From contig NZ_JAEPMO010000008.1 of the NCBI RefSeq assembly GCF_017643905.1, positions 1-50,840 on the forward strand: a DNA stretch of 50,840 nt, in the 5' to 3' direction. The notes under the pieces are model-generated. The model did no database searches and had not been told where the DNA came from. It saw only the letters and a list, made by a program, of their open reading frames with translations. The position numbers and the translations under genes were made by a program. The stretch's first letter is position 1, and each line of letters opens with the position of its first letter. This document shows, piece after piece, positions 17,193 through 23,844 of this stretch. Source of the stretch: Marivita sp. (GTDB taxonomy: Bacteria; Pseudomonadota; Alphaproteobacteria; Rhodobacterales; Rhodobacteraceae).

Positions 17193-18050
17193 ATGCTTTG
17201 TAAAATCGGTGAGGTCGAAGTCTGGAGACTGCTTGACCTACATGGTCCCTTCATGACGCCCGATGCGCTTTTCCCGACTGCGGGGCCGGATGTTGCCGAG
17301 GTGATGGAGAGCCATGTACCCGGCTCGATCTGCAAATCCACAGGCTGCCTGATCCTGCCGATTCAAGGGTTCCTTCTGGTCACTCCGACCCATCGGATTC
17401 TCGTCGACAGTTGCGTTGGCAATGATAAAACCGTTCCTGCCTTTCCAGACTGGCACCAGCGGTCAGACGGGCGGTTCTTGGCATCGCTCCATGCGGCGGG
17501 TCTGACCGTCGATGACATCGACTACGTATTGTGCACGCACCTGCACACCGACCATGTGGGTTGGAACACGCGGCTCGAGGATGGTCGTTGGGTTCCCACG
17601 TTTCCCAAGGCGCGTTACCTCATACCCGCCGCCGACGAAGCGTTCCACAAGGACCGGATGAGCGATCTTTACACCGAAAGCGTCTTGCCTGTGATCGCCG
17701 CTCGTCAGGCCGAGATGGTGCAGACGGGGCATATGCTTGGCGATCACGTGACCCTTGTCCCGACGCCGGGGCATACACCGGGTCATGTCTCGGTTCAAAT
17801 CCGGAGCGGCAGCCGCGAAGCGATCATCACCGGGGATGCCCTGCATTCTGCGGCACAGTGCTGGCATCCGGAATGGCATTTCAAGTTTGATGCAGATGCA
17901 AAACAGGCGGTCGAGTCCCGCCGCTTTCTGCTGCAAACTGCGGCTGAGGCAGAGTGCCTTGTGCTTGGAAGCCATTTCACGCTTCCCTCGGTGGGGCGGG
18001 TGTTCGCCGAAAAGGACGCGTTTCGCTGGACCGATCTGTCAGAGCTTTGA
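17193..18050 (+). CDS. MBL-fold metallo-hydrolase
   Basis: A metallo-beta-lactamase-fold hydrolase of 285 residues with the metal-binding HLHTDH at 116-121 and the later PGHTPGH and TGDALH motifs that supply the remaining ligands. No signal peptide is seen, so it should be cytoplasmic. The N-terminal layout resembles lactonase-type or quinolone-type MBL proteins, but the substrate cannot be assigned. It follows the small exported protein in the same direction and converges on the transglutaminase-like gene, 13 bases away. Confidence 0.87.
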   Translation: MLCKIGEVEVWRLLDLHGPFMTPDALFPTAGPDVAEVMESHVPGSICKSTGCLILPIQGFLLVTPTHRILVDSCVGNDKTVPAFPDWHQRSDGRFLASLHAAGLTVDDIDYVLCTHLHTDHVGWNTRLEDGRWVPTFPKARYLIPAADEAFHKDRMSDLYTESVLPVIAARQAEMVQTGHMLGDHVTLVPTPGHTPGHVSVQIRSGSREAIITGDALHSAAQCWHPEWHFKFDADAKQAVESRRFLLQTAAEAECLVLGSHFTLPSVGRVFAEKDAFRWTDLSEL

Positions 18051-18063
18051 TGGCCCTGCGAGA

Positions 18064-18840
18064 CTAGGCCTGTGTTACAGACACGCTCTGCGCAACAAAC
18101 TCCGCCTGACCAAAGATGTTGAGGAACGCCACGGCTGCCGCATCCGCACCGACACCGATCCGTGCAATGTCGGCTGACGTCCCCATGCCTGTGGGATCGA
18201 CAAGGTGCCAGCCGCCGTCCAGATATACCTCTGCCACCGCATGGAAATCAGGCGGGGTCACACCCGGCGCAAAGACGCTGGCAAAGCGCGCGGGGATTGT
18301 CGCAGCGCGGGCCAATGTCACCAGCACATGCGCATAATCGCGGCAGATGCCCTGCCGCTGAACAAAGCTGTCCAGAGCGGTGGTCTGCGCGTTGCTGACG
18401 CCCGGCACATACTGGAACGACCGCTCGATCCAGTCGCGCATCGCGGTGATCTGTGCGCCGCCTGAAAGATGCCCGAACTCGGCTGCAACGAAGGTCTGGA
18501 ACTCGTCCGAAGGGCAGTAGCAGGATGGCATCAGGTATCGCACCGTATCACCGGGCAACCGATGCGGAGGCACCGCGTCAAGCAGGCTGAGATCCAAAGA
18601 CGCGCGGTCGATCCGGACTTCTGCGCGATAATCGCACCGGAAAAGACCATCGGCCCGCAGCCAGATGCGATCGCCCACTCCTTCGTCGGCAGCGACGCGG
18701 GCGAAATCGCTGACATCGGAAAAGTCGATTTGCGCATTTTGGACAGGCTGATCCGGCAGATGTGCGGCCTCGATTTGCAGCAGCAGGTCAGTGGGTCTGG
18801 ACAGCTGGTATTCCAGATGCACGTCGATGTTCAGGATCAA
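18064..18840 (-). CDS. Transglutaminase-like cysteine protease family protein
   Basis: A 258-residue protein with a bacterial transglutaminase-like N-terminal domain (about 1-110) followed by a transglutaminase-like core. The catalytic triad is visible as Cys166 (GICRDYAH), His200 (DFHAVAEVYL) and Asp215 (VDPT). Such proteins act as peptidases or amide-hydrolysing enzymes rather than true crosslinkers. There is no signal peptide, so it is predicted to be cytoplasmic. The substrate is unknown. Confidence 0.88.
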   Translation of the reverse strand: MILNIDVHLEYQLSRPTDLLLQIEAAHLPDQPVQNAQIDFSDVSDFARVAADEGVGDRIWLRADGLFRCDYRAEVRIDRASLDLSLLDAVPPHRLPGDTVRYLMPSCYCPSDEFQTFVAAEFGHLSGGAQITAMRDWIERSFQYVPGVSNAQTTALDSFVQRQGICRDYAHVLVTLARAATIPARFASVFAPGVTPPDFHAVAEVYLDGGWHLVDPTGMGTSADIARIGVGADAAAVAFLNIFGQAEFVAQSVSVTQA

Positions 18841-18900
18841 GGGCGCTCTCCCATTGGGCTCTACGCCCTTTAGGCCCGCGCTGTGTCTTGCACAAACACT

Positions 18901-19677
18901 CTATTCGTCAAACGCGGCCCTGTGACGAATAAATGGGGTGATGGAGGCTCTGTCGCTGCGCAACTGACCCGTTCCGTCGAAATCATCATCCCTATTGAAA
19001 CGCAGTCTGGGCCGCGTGGAAAACCCGGCCATGATGTCTGTTTGTGCACCCAGCGCTGCGGTCAGGCGGTTGACCAACTGTGTTTCGCGGTCGCCCCGGT
19101 GATAGCCATGCACACCATGCACCACGACAGGCTCCAGCACGTCGAACCCCAAGTAGCGCAGGGTATAAGCAGCGGGCCACAACAGAAGGCGAATATCGCC
19201 TTCCTTCCCGTTATATGCGCTTTCAGCAGCGTTCGACCCGGTGGTCACACACATCAGCGCTTGTTTGCCCCGGCACATGCCCCTGTCGAACCGGGCGTCG
19301 ACATCGTGCAGTGCACCATGCTGGGATGCGCGGTCGAACCAGCCTTTCAGGATGGCGGGCGGGGCAAACCACCAAAGTGGGAAGTGCAGGACCATACGGT
19401 CGGCTTGCTTGATCTTGTCGACCTCTGCCCCTACGTCTTTCGGAGTTGACCCGGCATCGGCCGCGCGTTCCTGCGCCTTGAGCGGATCAAAGGGCGTGTC
19501 CTCGGGCCAGTCCCCATAGTGTGCCGCCCGTTCCACAGGATCGAATCCCATCTGGCACAGATCCGACCGCAGAACCGTGTCACCCTGCGCCAAGGCTGCC
19601 GCCTCGGTCGCATCCGACCACGCGCCATTGAATGAGCGCCTGTCGGGATGCGCGAGGACGATCAAGGTTGTTGGCAT
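18901..19677 (-). CDS. NAD(P)H-dependent oxidoreductase, flavodoxin-like fold
   Basis: A flavoprotein of 258 residues of the NQO1/KefF-like group. It starts with IVLAHPDRRSFNG (FMN/FAD phosphate region) and contains the FPLWWFAPPAILKGWFDR signature (about 99-116) used to bind flavin and stack the nicotinamide. Such enzymes reduce quinones and other electrophiles by two electrons. The C-terminal 60 residues exceed the minimal fold. It is a single gene, 60 bases downstream of the transglutaminase-like gene's start and running the same way. Confidence 0.85.
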   Translation of the reverse strand: MPTTLIVLAHPDRRSFNGAWSDATEAAALAQGDTVLRSDLCQMGFDPVERAAHYGDWPEDTPFDPLKAQERAADAGSTPKDVGAEVDKIKQADRMVLHFPLWWFAPPAILKGWFDRASQHGALHDVDARFDRGMCRGKQALMCVTTGSNAAESAYNGKEGDIRLLLWPAAYTLRYLGFDVLEPVVVHGVHGYHRGDRETQLVNRLTAALGAQTDIMAGFSTRPRLRFNRDDDFDGTGQLRSDRASITPFIRHRAAFDE

Positions 19678-19732
19678 ATCTCGGGCCTTTCGCCGAAGGG
19701 GCAGGGATCACACCACCGTTTCGGAGTTCAGC

Positions 19733-21076
19733 CTAGCGCAGTTTCTTGAGGATGTTCAAAGAGGCGTATCCATCGGGGATATCGCCAATGGACGTTTGGA
19801 ACGCCCGCACGGCGTTGATGGTCAATGGCCCGATCTTTCCGTCGATCTTCTGGGTGTCAAACCCCTTGGCGCTCAGAAGACGCTGCATTTCGATCCGCTC
19901 GTCAAAAGTCAGCGCCCGGTCCTCGCGCGGCCAATCTGACCGGATCGGACCAGCACCAGTGATCCGGTCGCTCAGATGCCCAACCCCGATCACATAGGCG
20001 TCGGCGGTGTTGTAGGTTTCGATCACGTCGAAGTTCTTGAAGATCAGAAAGGCGGCCCCCTTGGCACCCGCTGGCAAAAGGACCGAGGCAGACCCATGGT
20101 CCGGGACCGCTTTGCCATCCAGATCTACGATCCCGATCTGCGTCCACTCCGAAGGCATGCGCAGGATGTCCCGGTTGGCCAGCGTGTAGTCAAAGCCTTG
20201 CGGGATGCGCACCTCGACGCCCCAGGGCATGCCTTTGATCCAGCCGTTCTTCGCAAGGTAATTCGCTGTTGACGCCAGCGCGTCGGCGGGATCGTCCGAC
20301 CAGATGTCGCGCTTGCCATCGCCGTCGAAATCCACAGCAAGCGATTGATACGAGGTCGGGATGAACTGTGTATGCCCCATCGCCCCGGCCCAACTACCTT
20401 TGAAATTCGCAAGGCGCACATCGCCGCTTTGCAGGATCTTCAGGGCTTCGATCAGTTGCTCCTCGAAGAAGTCGCTGCGCCGCGCGTCATAGGCCAAAGT
20501 GGCCAAAGACCCGATCACCGGGTTCGACCCCCGGAAGGTGCCATAGGCCGATTCTAGGCCCCAGATCGCAACAATCACATCCTTGTCGACGCCGTATTGT
20601 GCTTCGATCCGGTCCAGCAATGCATCGTGTTTGCGCAGCGCCGCCTTGCCATTGTTGACCCTCGCGTCAGACGCGGCACTGTCGAGGTAATCCCAGATCG
20701 TCTTGGTAAATTCCGACTGGTTGCGGTCACGGCGGATCACGTCGGCATCGTATTGCACACCGGCGAAGGCAAGGTCGAACACATCGGCCGAAATGCCCTG
20801 CCGCAGGGCGCGGGCGCGGAAGCCTTTGATCCAGTCCTCGAACCCGGATTGGGTGGCGGCGGGAACAAGCACTTCGGGTGTCGACGTCACCGCAGGCCGC
20901 AAGGCCGGGCGCAGGGAATTGCGCGGTGCGGTGACCGACACCAGCGACACGGCGCTGCGGCTGACTTCGCTGTCGGTGGAGGATCGGCTGGCGGGACGGG
21001 TGGTGTCGTCGCCCGTCTGTGCCGGGGCCATGGACCCCGTCATTGCCAATACCGAGGCGATCACCAGATACCGCAT
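19733..21076 (-). CDS. Lytic murein transglycosylase, MltB type, with peptidoglycan-binding domain
   Basis: An exported enzyme of 447 residues that cleaves glycan strands with formation of 1,6-anhydro-muramic acid. A signal peptide (1-20) is followed by a low-complexity Ser/Thr/Pro linker to about residue 75, then the MltB-type catalytic domain with Glu175 in IWGLESAYG and the MGHTQFIPTSY motif further on. A PG_binding_1 domain (about 385-447) with the IDGKIGPLT core forms the C-terminus. No lipobox cysteine is seen, so it should be soluble in the periplasm. Confidence 0.92.
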   Translation of the reverse strand: MRYLVIASVLAMTGSMAPAQTGDDTTRPASRSSTDSEVSRSAVSLVSVTAPRNSLRPALRPAVTSTPEVLVPAATQSGFEDWIKGFRARALRQGISADVFDLAFAGVQYDADVIRRDRNQSEFTKTIWDYLDSAASDARVNNGKAALRKHDALLDRIEAQYGVDKDVIVAIWGLESAYGTFRGSNPVIGSLATLAYDARRSDFFEEQLIEALKILQSGDVRLANFKGSWAGAMGHTQFIPTSYQSLAVDFDGDGKRDIWSDDPADALASTANYLAKNGWIKGMPWGVEVRIPQGFDYTLANRDILRMPSEWTQIGIVDLDGKAVPDHGSASVLLPAGAKGAAFLIFKNFDVIETYNTADAYVIGVGHLSDRITGAGPIRSDWPREDRALTFDERIEMQRLLSAKGFDTQKIDGKIGPLTINAVRAFQTSIGDIPDGYASLNILKKLR

Positions 21077-21154
21077 GTCTTCAACCCCTGCTGCTCGTGT
21101 CCGTTTGCCGGACTTTTCTCAATCCTAGCGCGACCCGGGCTTTTTGCGAAGGGA

Positions 21155-21862
21155 TCAAAAGCGCACCAAGCGGTCTCTTGCCGCTTCATTGAGATTGTCG
21201 AGGTAGGTCTTGAGCAACGGCACCCGTCCTGGGCGGAACGAACGGTCGGTCACGTGCAGGTCCGACATGCGATCCAACCGGAACGCCCGGTAGTCATCGC
21301 GTGTGAGGCACCACGCCAGCAGACAATGCGATTGATCGAAGAGCATGATGCTCAGCGGTTTCACCTCGCGTTGAGTGGATGCGCCGTTTTTGTCAGTATA
21401 GGCAAAGCCGACGATCCGTTCGTCCCAACAGGCCTCGCGCAAGGTGCCTGAATCAATTGCGGGCAGGGCAGGCGGATGGAACCGGTGCGCCACCAGAACC
21501 GAATGGCGCAGCCGGTGCGCCTGCCGCTCTGGCAGTCGCGCGCGCAGCTTGGTCAAGGCGCTCCGGGCCGCGTCGGCCAGTGCCGGGTCACCCACAGCGG
21601 CCACCTCGCGAAGCCCAAGCACAAGCGCTTCGAGTTCGTCATCCTTGAAACCGAGCGGAGGCAGATGCGCGTCCTCGATCAGGGTGTAGCCAAACCCCGC
21701 TTCCCCGTCGATCACGGCGCCAAGTTCGCGCAGCGTGTCGATGTCGCGGTAGAGCGTGCGCGGGGACACGCTGGTCGCATCAGCCAACTGCGCCGCTGTC
21801 ACAGGGGCGGGCAGATTGCGCAGGGCTTGCATCAATTGGAACAGGCGATGGGTGCGGCTCAT
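21155..21862 (-). CDS. YafY-type transcriptional regulator, HTH-WYL
   Basis: A regulator of 235 residues. The N-terminal helix-turn-helix (about 1-60, with VSPRTLYRDIDTLRELG as recognition part) precedes a WYL domain (about 130-235), which usually senses a small ligand or nucleic acid. It is transcribed divergently from the GST-like gene with a 99-base gap, so autoregulation and control of that gene are likely. The signal sensed is unknown. Confidence 0.9.
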   Translation of the reverse strand: MSRTHRLFQLMQALRNLPAPVTAAQLADATSVSPRTLYRDIDTLRELGAVIDGEAGFGYTLIEDAHLPPLGFKDDELEALVLGLREVAAVGDPALADAARSALTKLRARLPERQAHRLRHSVLVAHRFHPPALPAIDSGTLREACWDERIVGFAYTDKNGASTQREVKPLSIMLFDQSHCLLAWCLTRDDYRAFRLDRMSDLHVTDRSFRPGRVPLLKTYLDNLNEAARDRLVRF

Positions 21863-21961
21863 ATCCCGAGCTTTCTACTATGCCAAACTTTCTACAGCAT
21901 GCTGACAAAAACTGATAGTGTGCCGCGCTACTTCTGAAGCAGCACTGACTTGGAGACCCAA
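21863..21961. promoter_or_regulatory. Divergent control region between WYL regulator and GST-like gene
   Basis: This 99-base gap holds a direct repeat CTTTCTAC (21871-21878 and 21888-21895, 17 bases apart) and, touching the second copy, a perfect palindrome CAGCATGCTG (21895-21904). Both are candidate operator elements for the WYL regulator. No convincing -35/-10 pair could be fixed by eye. Confidence 0.35.
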
Positions 21962-22684
21962 ATGCTCACACTCATCACCTATCCAGAAGGCTTTGACGAA
22001 CCCAGCCTCAGCCCGTTCTGCGTCAAGTCCATGATCCAGTTGGACATGTCGGGCGAAGACTGGCGGCCCGAATACGCAAATACGCCCTCAGAGGCCCCGA
22101 TTGGCCGTCTGCCTGCGCTGCGCACACCGGAAGGCGTGATCCCGGAAAGCGGGTTCATCCAGACCTATCTGGAAAAGCGCGGTGCGGAATTCTATCCCGG
22201 ACTGTCGTCCAAGGACAGGGTGCTGGGTCATGCCCTGATCCGCATGATCGAGGAACATCTGCGCGTCGCTGTTGCGCATGATCGGTGGTTGGATGATCGG
22301 TGCTGGGCCAAGCTGGTGCCCTTGGCCTTCGGCAGTATTCCGTCTCCGATGCGCCCCTTCATCGCCAATATGGTGCGGCGGCAGGTGCGGAATGGCCTGA
22401 AAGGGCAGGGTTTTGCCCGAATGACAGAGGACCACCGCATGCAATGCGTGACCCCGGACCTTGACTGTCTGACCGACCTGCTTTGGGACAAAAGCTTCCT
22501 GCTGGCCGATCATCCGACAGCCCCCGACACGATTGCAGTGCCGGTGCTCAGCATGTTGGCCGGGTTGCCCGCGGATACCGCGATCCGTCGCGCTGTGCGG
22601 GGGAATGAAACGCTGATGGGTTATATCCAGCGCGGACGTGCTACGCTCTATCCGAAATTCACCCGTTCCGCCGCTGCCGCGTGA
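21962..22684 (+). CDS. Glutathione S-transferase-like protein
   Basis: A 240-residue protein with a thioredoxin-like N-terminal half (LTLITYPEG ... SPFCVK, then IGRLPAL and ESGFIQTYLE) followed by a helical domain, as in GST/metaxin-like proteins. The Ser/Cys in SPFC is the likely catalytic position. The ATG at 21962 follows GGAGA; a TTG four codons earlier is in frame but would overlap that site. The last nine codons (FTRSAAAA region) are encoded by the left copy of the 29-bp repeat. A strong terminator follows. Confidence 0.82.
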   Translation: MLTLITYPEGFDEPSLSPFCVKSMIQLDMSGEDWRPEYANTPSEAPIGRLPALRTPEGVIPESGFIQTYLEKRGAEFYPGLSSKDRVLGHALIRMIEEHLRVAVAHDRWLDDRCWAKLVPLAFGSIPSPMRPFIANMVRRQVRNGLKGQGFARMTEDHRMQCVTPDLDCLTDLLWDKSFLLADHPTAPDTIAVPVLSMLAGLPADTAIRRAVRGNETLMGYIQRGRATLYPKFTRSAAAA

Positions 22685-22686
22685 CC
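22658..22686 (+). repeat. Left copy of 29-bp direct repeat (attL-like)
   Basis: It begins TTCACCCGTTCCGCC and ends GCGTGACC, and is identical to 23816-23844. Similarity continues for 12 more bases to 22698 with three mismatches, then stops. The bases to its left are GST coding sequence unrelated to those left of the other copy. Confidence 0.85.
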
Positions 22687-22713
22687 GTGTGTTTGGTCGT
22701 TTGGTTCCAAAAG

Positions 22714-22748
22714 TGGGCGGCACTTAAGCGCCGCCCATCCTATTTTTC
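22714..22748 (+). terminator. Intrinsic terminator after GST-like gene
   Basis: An 8-bp stem (TGGGCGGC 22714-22721, GCCGCCCA 22730-22737) closes an eight-base loop and is followed by a T-rich run TATTTTT at 22741-22747. On the opposite strand the hairpin is followed by CTTTT, so it may also work leftward. Confidence 0.8.
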
Positions 22749-23026
22749 GTTTGAGTCCGTTCAACCGCCGACGCAAAGCCAAACAGACTTCGCTTTCAGT
22801 ACCCGCTACTTACTTGGGCCAGCCGCGCCAATGAGCGCGGACATGCTCGACGCAACCGAACCGACGACGCCGATAGCGCCTGATCCACAAATGCTTACGC
22901 ATGCCCTTCTCCTTATGGTGAAGAGGGTTTCACTTGATGCGGCCGGATGTTTGTGGAATACTAGAGGTGCTAGTCGGTAGTTATCCATGGGTATCTGCCC
23001 GCGGTTTTTACTGCCTTTATTAGGGG

Positions 23027-23060
23027 AGCCAGGCCGATTGGTCTGGCTTTTCCCGTTTTA
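23027..23060 (+). terminator. Stem-loop resembling an intrinsic terminator inside the element
   Basis: AGCCAGGCC (23027-23035) pairs with GGTCTGGCT (23040-23048), with one G-T pair, around a GATT loop; TTT, CCCG and TTTTA follow. No gene ends just upstream, which suggests a non-coding transcript or an attenuator. Confidence 0.5.
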
Positions 23061-23061
23061 A

Positions 23062-23097
23062 GGTCTTTCGCGTTGGGCAGCGTCAGCGCGAAAGACC
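23062..23097. repeat. 11-bp inverted repeat
   Basis: GGTCTTTCGCG (23062-23072) and CGCGAAAGACC (23087-23097) are perfect inverted copies with a 14-base loop. It lies 13 bases after the terminator-like stem, and the two may belong to one structured RNA. Confidence 0.6.
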
Positions 23098-23121
23098 CCG
23101 GCCTCTTCTCATACCTACCTC

Positions 23122-23133
23122 CGTAGTACTACG
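23122..23133. promoter_or_regulatory. 12-bp perfect palindrome, possible operator
   Basis: CGTAGTACTACG is a perfect palindrome. Its CCGTAGTAC half recurs at 23788-23796, just inside the right end of the element. It could be a binding site for the winged-helix-like protein encoded at 23287 or for an outside recombinase; both ideas are inference. Confidence 0.3.
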
Positions 23134-23286
23134 ACGGTTCCCCGTCTGCATACAGAATACTGCAACTGTAGGCCCCGTGCAAGGCTGTGACCCGGGAAAA
23201 AGTTCGGTTCTGTATGTTCCGTAATTCAACTCTTGTTGTTTCGGCTTACATCTCGTGATAAGCGTTGTTTACAAGGGGAGATTGCT

Positions 23287-23793
23287 ATGAATGCTATTGG
23301 AAAACTTCAGGCTGAGCGTCAAAGGCTGGTGGAGCGACTGGACCAAATTGACAACATATTGCGTCAGTATGAGGAGCTACAGCGTATGGCTGAAAGCTAT
23401 TTTCTGGCTGATGAGACACCTGAAAATACGTCAATGGCGCGTACCGATTCGGATTCAATGCAGGCCAGCGAAGTTCAGAATTACTACATTCGTAATCGTG
23501 TGATGCCGGGCTTTCGTAGGCAAAAGACGCCTATGCAAGAATTTGAAAACATAGTGATTGAAATTCTGTCTGACGCGGATGCCCCGCTTGATCGAAGCGA
23601 TCTCTATACTGCGTTAACGGAGCGTGACGTGGTAATCGGGAGTCCAGATATGAACTCCGACCTCAACACACTGTCGGCACGTATGTCGCGCATGAAGGAG
23701 AAAGTCGTTAATGTAAGCGGCTTTGGATATTGGCTGAAAGATCGAGCCTTTCCGCCCGGAGGATACGACCCGGATGACGAAGTTGAGCCGTAG
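23287..23793 (+). CDS. Winged-helix-like protein with N-terminal coiled coil (cargo of the element)
   Basis: A 168-residue protein of unknown function. Residues 1-40 form a charged heptad-like helix (KLQAERQRLVERLDQIDNIL), a likely dimerising coiled coil. Residues 95-155 resemble a winged-helix domain of the type seen in restriction- and chromatin-linked HARE-HTH or similar wHTH proteins (APLDRSDLYTAL, then LNTLSARMSR, then GFGYWL). The ATG at 23287 follows AAGGGGAG. GC content and codon use are lower than in the neighbours, supporting recent acquisition. It is the only plausible gene in the direct-repeat-bounded segment. Confidence 0.78.
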   Translation: MNAIGKLQAERQRLVERLDQIDNILRQYEELQRMAESYFLADETPENTSMARTDSDSMQASEVQNYYIRNRVMPGFRRQKTPMQEFENIVIEILSDADAPLDRSDLYTALTERDVVIGSPDMNSDLNTLSARMSRMKEKVVNVSGFGYWLKDRAFPPGGYDPDDEVEP

Positions 23794-23815
23794 TACCTAC
23801 TTGGACTTACTATCC

Positions 23816-23844
23816 TTCACCCGTTCCGCCGCTGCCGCGTGACC
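23816..23844 (+). repeat. Right copy of 29-bp direct repeat (attR-like)
   Basis: It is identical to 22658-22686. On the minus strand it encodes the last eight residues and stop of RNase R. The 14 bases to its left (after the 23793 stop) belong to the element. Confidence 0.85.

Larger units (their letters stand above)
22749..23286. other. Non-coding stretch with stem-loops and palindromes
   Basis: No convincing protein gene is seen in these 538 bases. They hold a 9-bp stem with a GATT loop (23027-23048), an 11-bp stem with a 14-base loop (23062-23097), a perfect 12-bp palindrome CGTAGTACTACG (23122-23133) and a 9-bp inverted repeat CATACAGAA/TTCTGTATG (23149-23157 and 23208-23216). A 30-codon Arg-rich leftward frame (22902 to 22810) has a good AGGAG site but atypical codons. 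The stretch probably contains the promoter and leader of the gene at 23287, or a small RNA. Confidence 0.5.
22658..23844. mobile_element. Putative small non-autonomous integrated element between GST-like gene and rnr
   Basis: The segment is bounded by two perfect 29-bp direct repeats, 1158 bp apart from start to start. The left copy encodes the end of the GST-like gene and the right copy, read on the other strand, encodes the end of RNase R. Removing one repeat plus the insert would leave two intact convergent genes overlapping by 26 bp. Inside are a strong terminator, a structured non-coding stretch and one gene of visibly lower GC content and different codon use. No integrase or transposase is present. 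The pattern resembles attL/attR sites at gene 3' ends; the mechanism is inferred, not shown. Confidence 0.6.

Noticed and set aside
23101-23286. Possible IS-type terminal inverted repeats at the element ends
   Set aside because: No matching inverted termini were found just inside the two 29-bp copies. Only short shared strings such as CCGTAGTAC occur, so a classical transposon is not supported.
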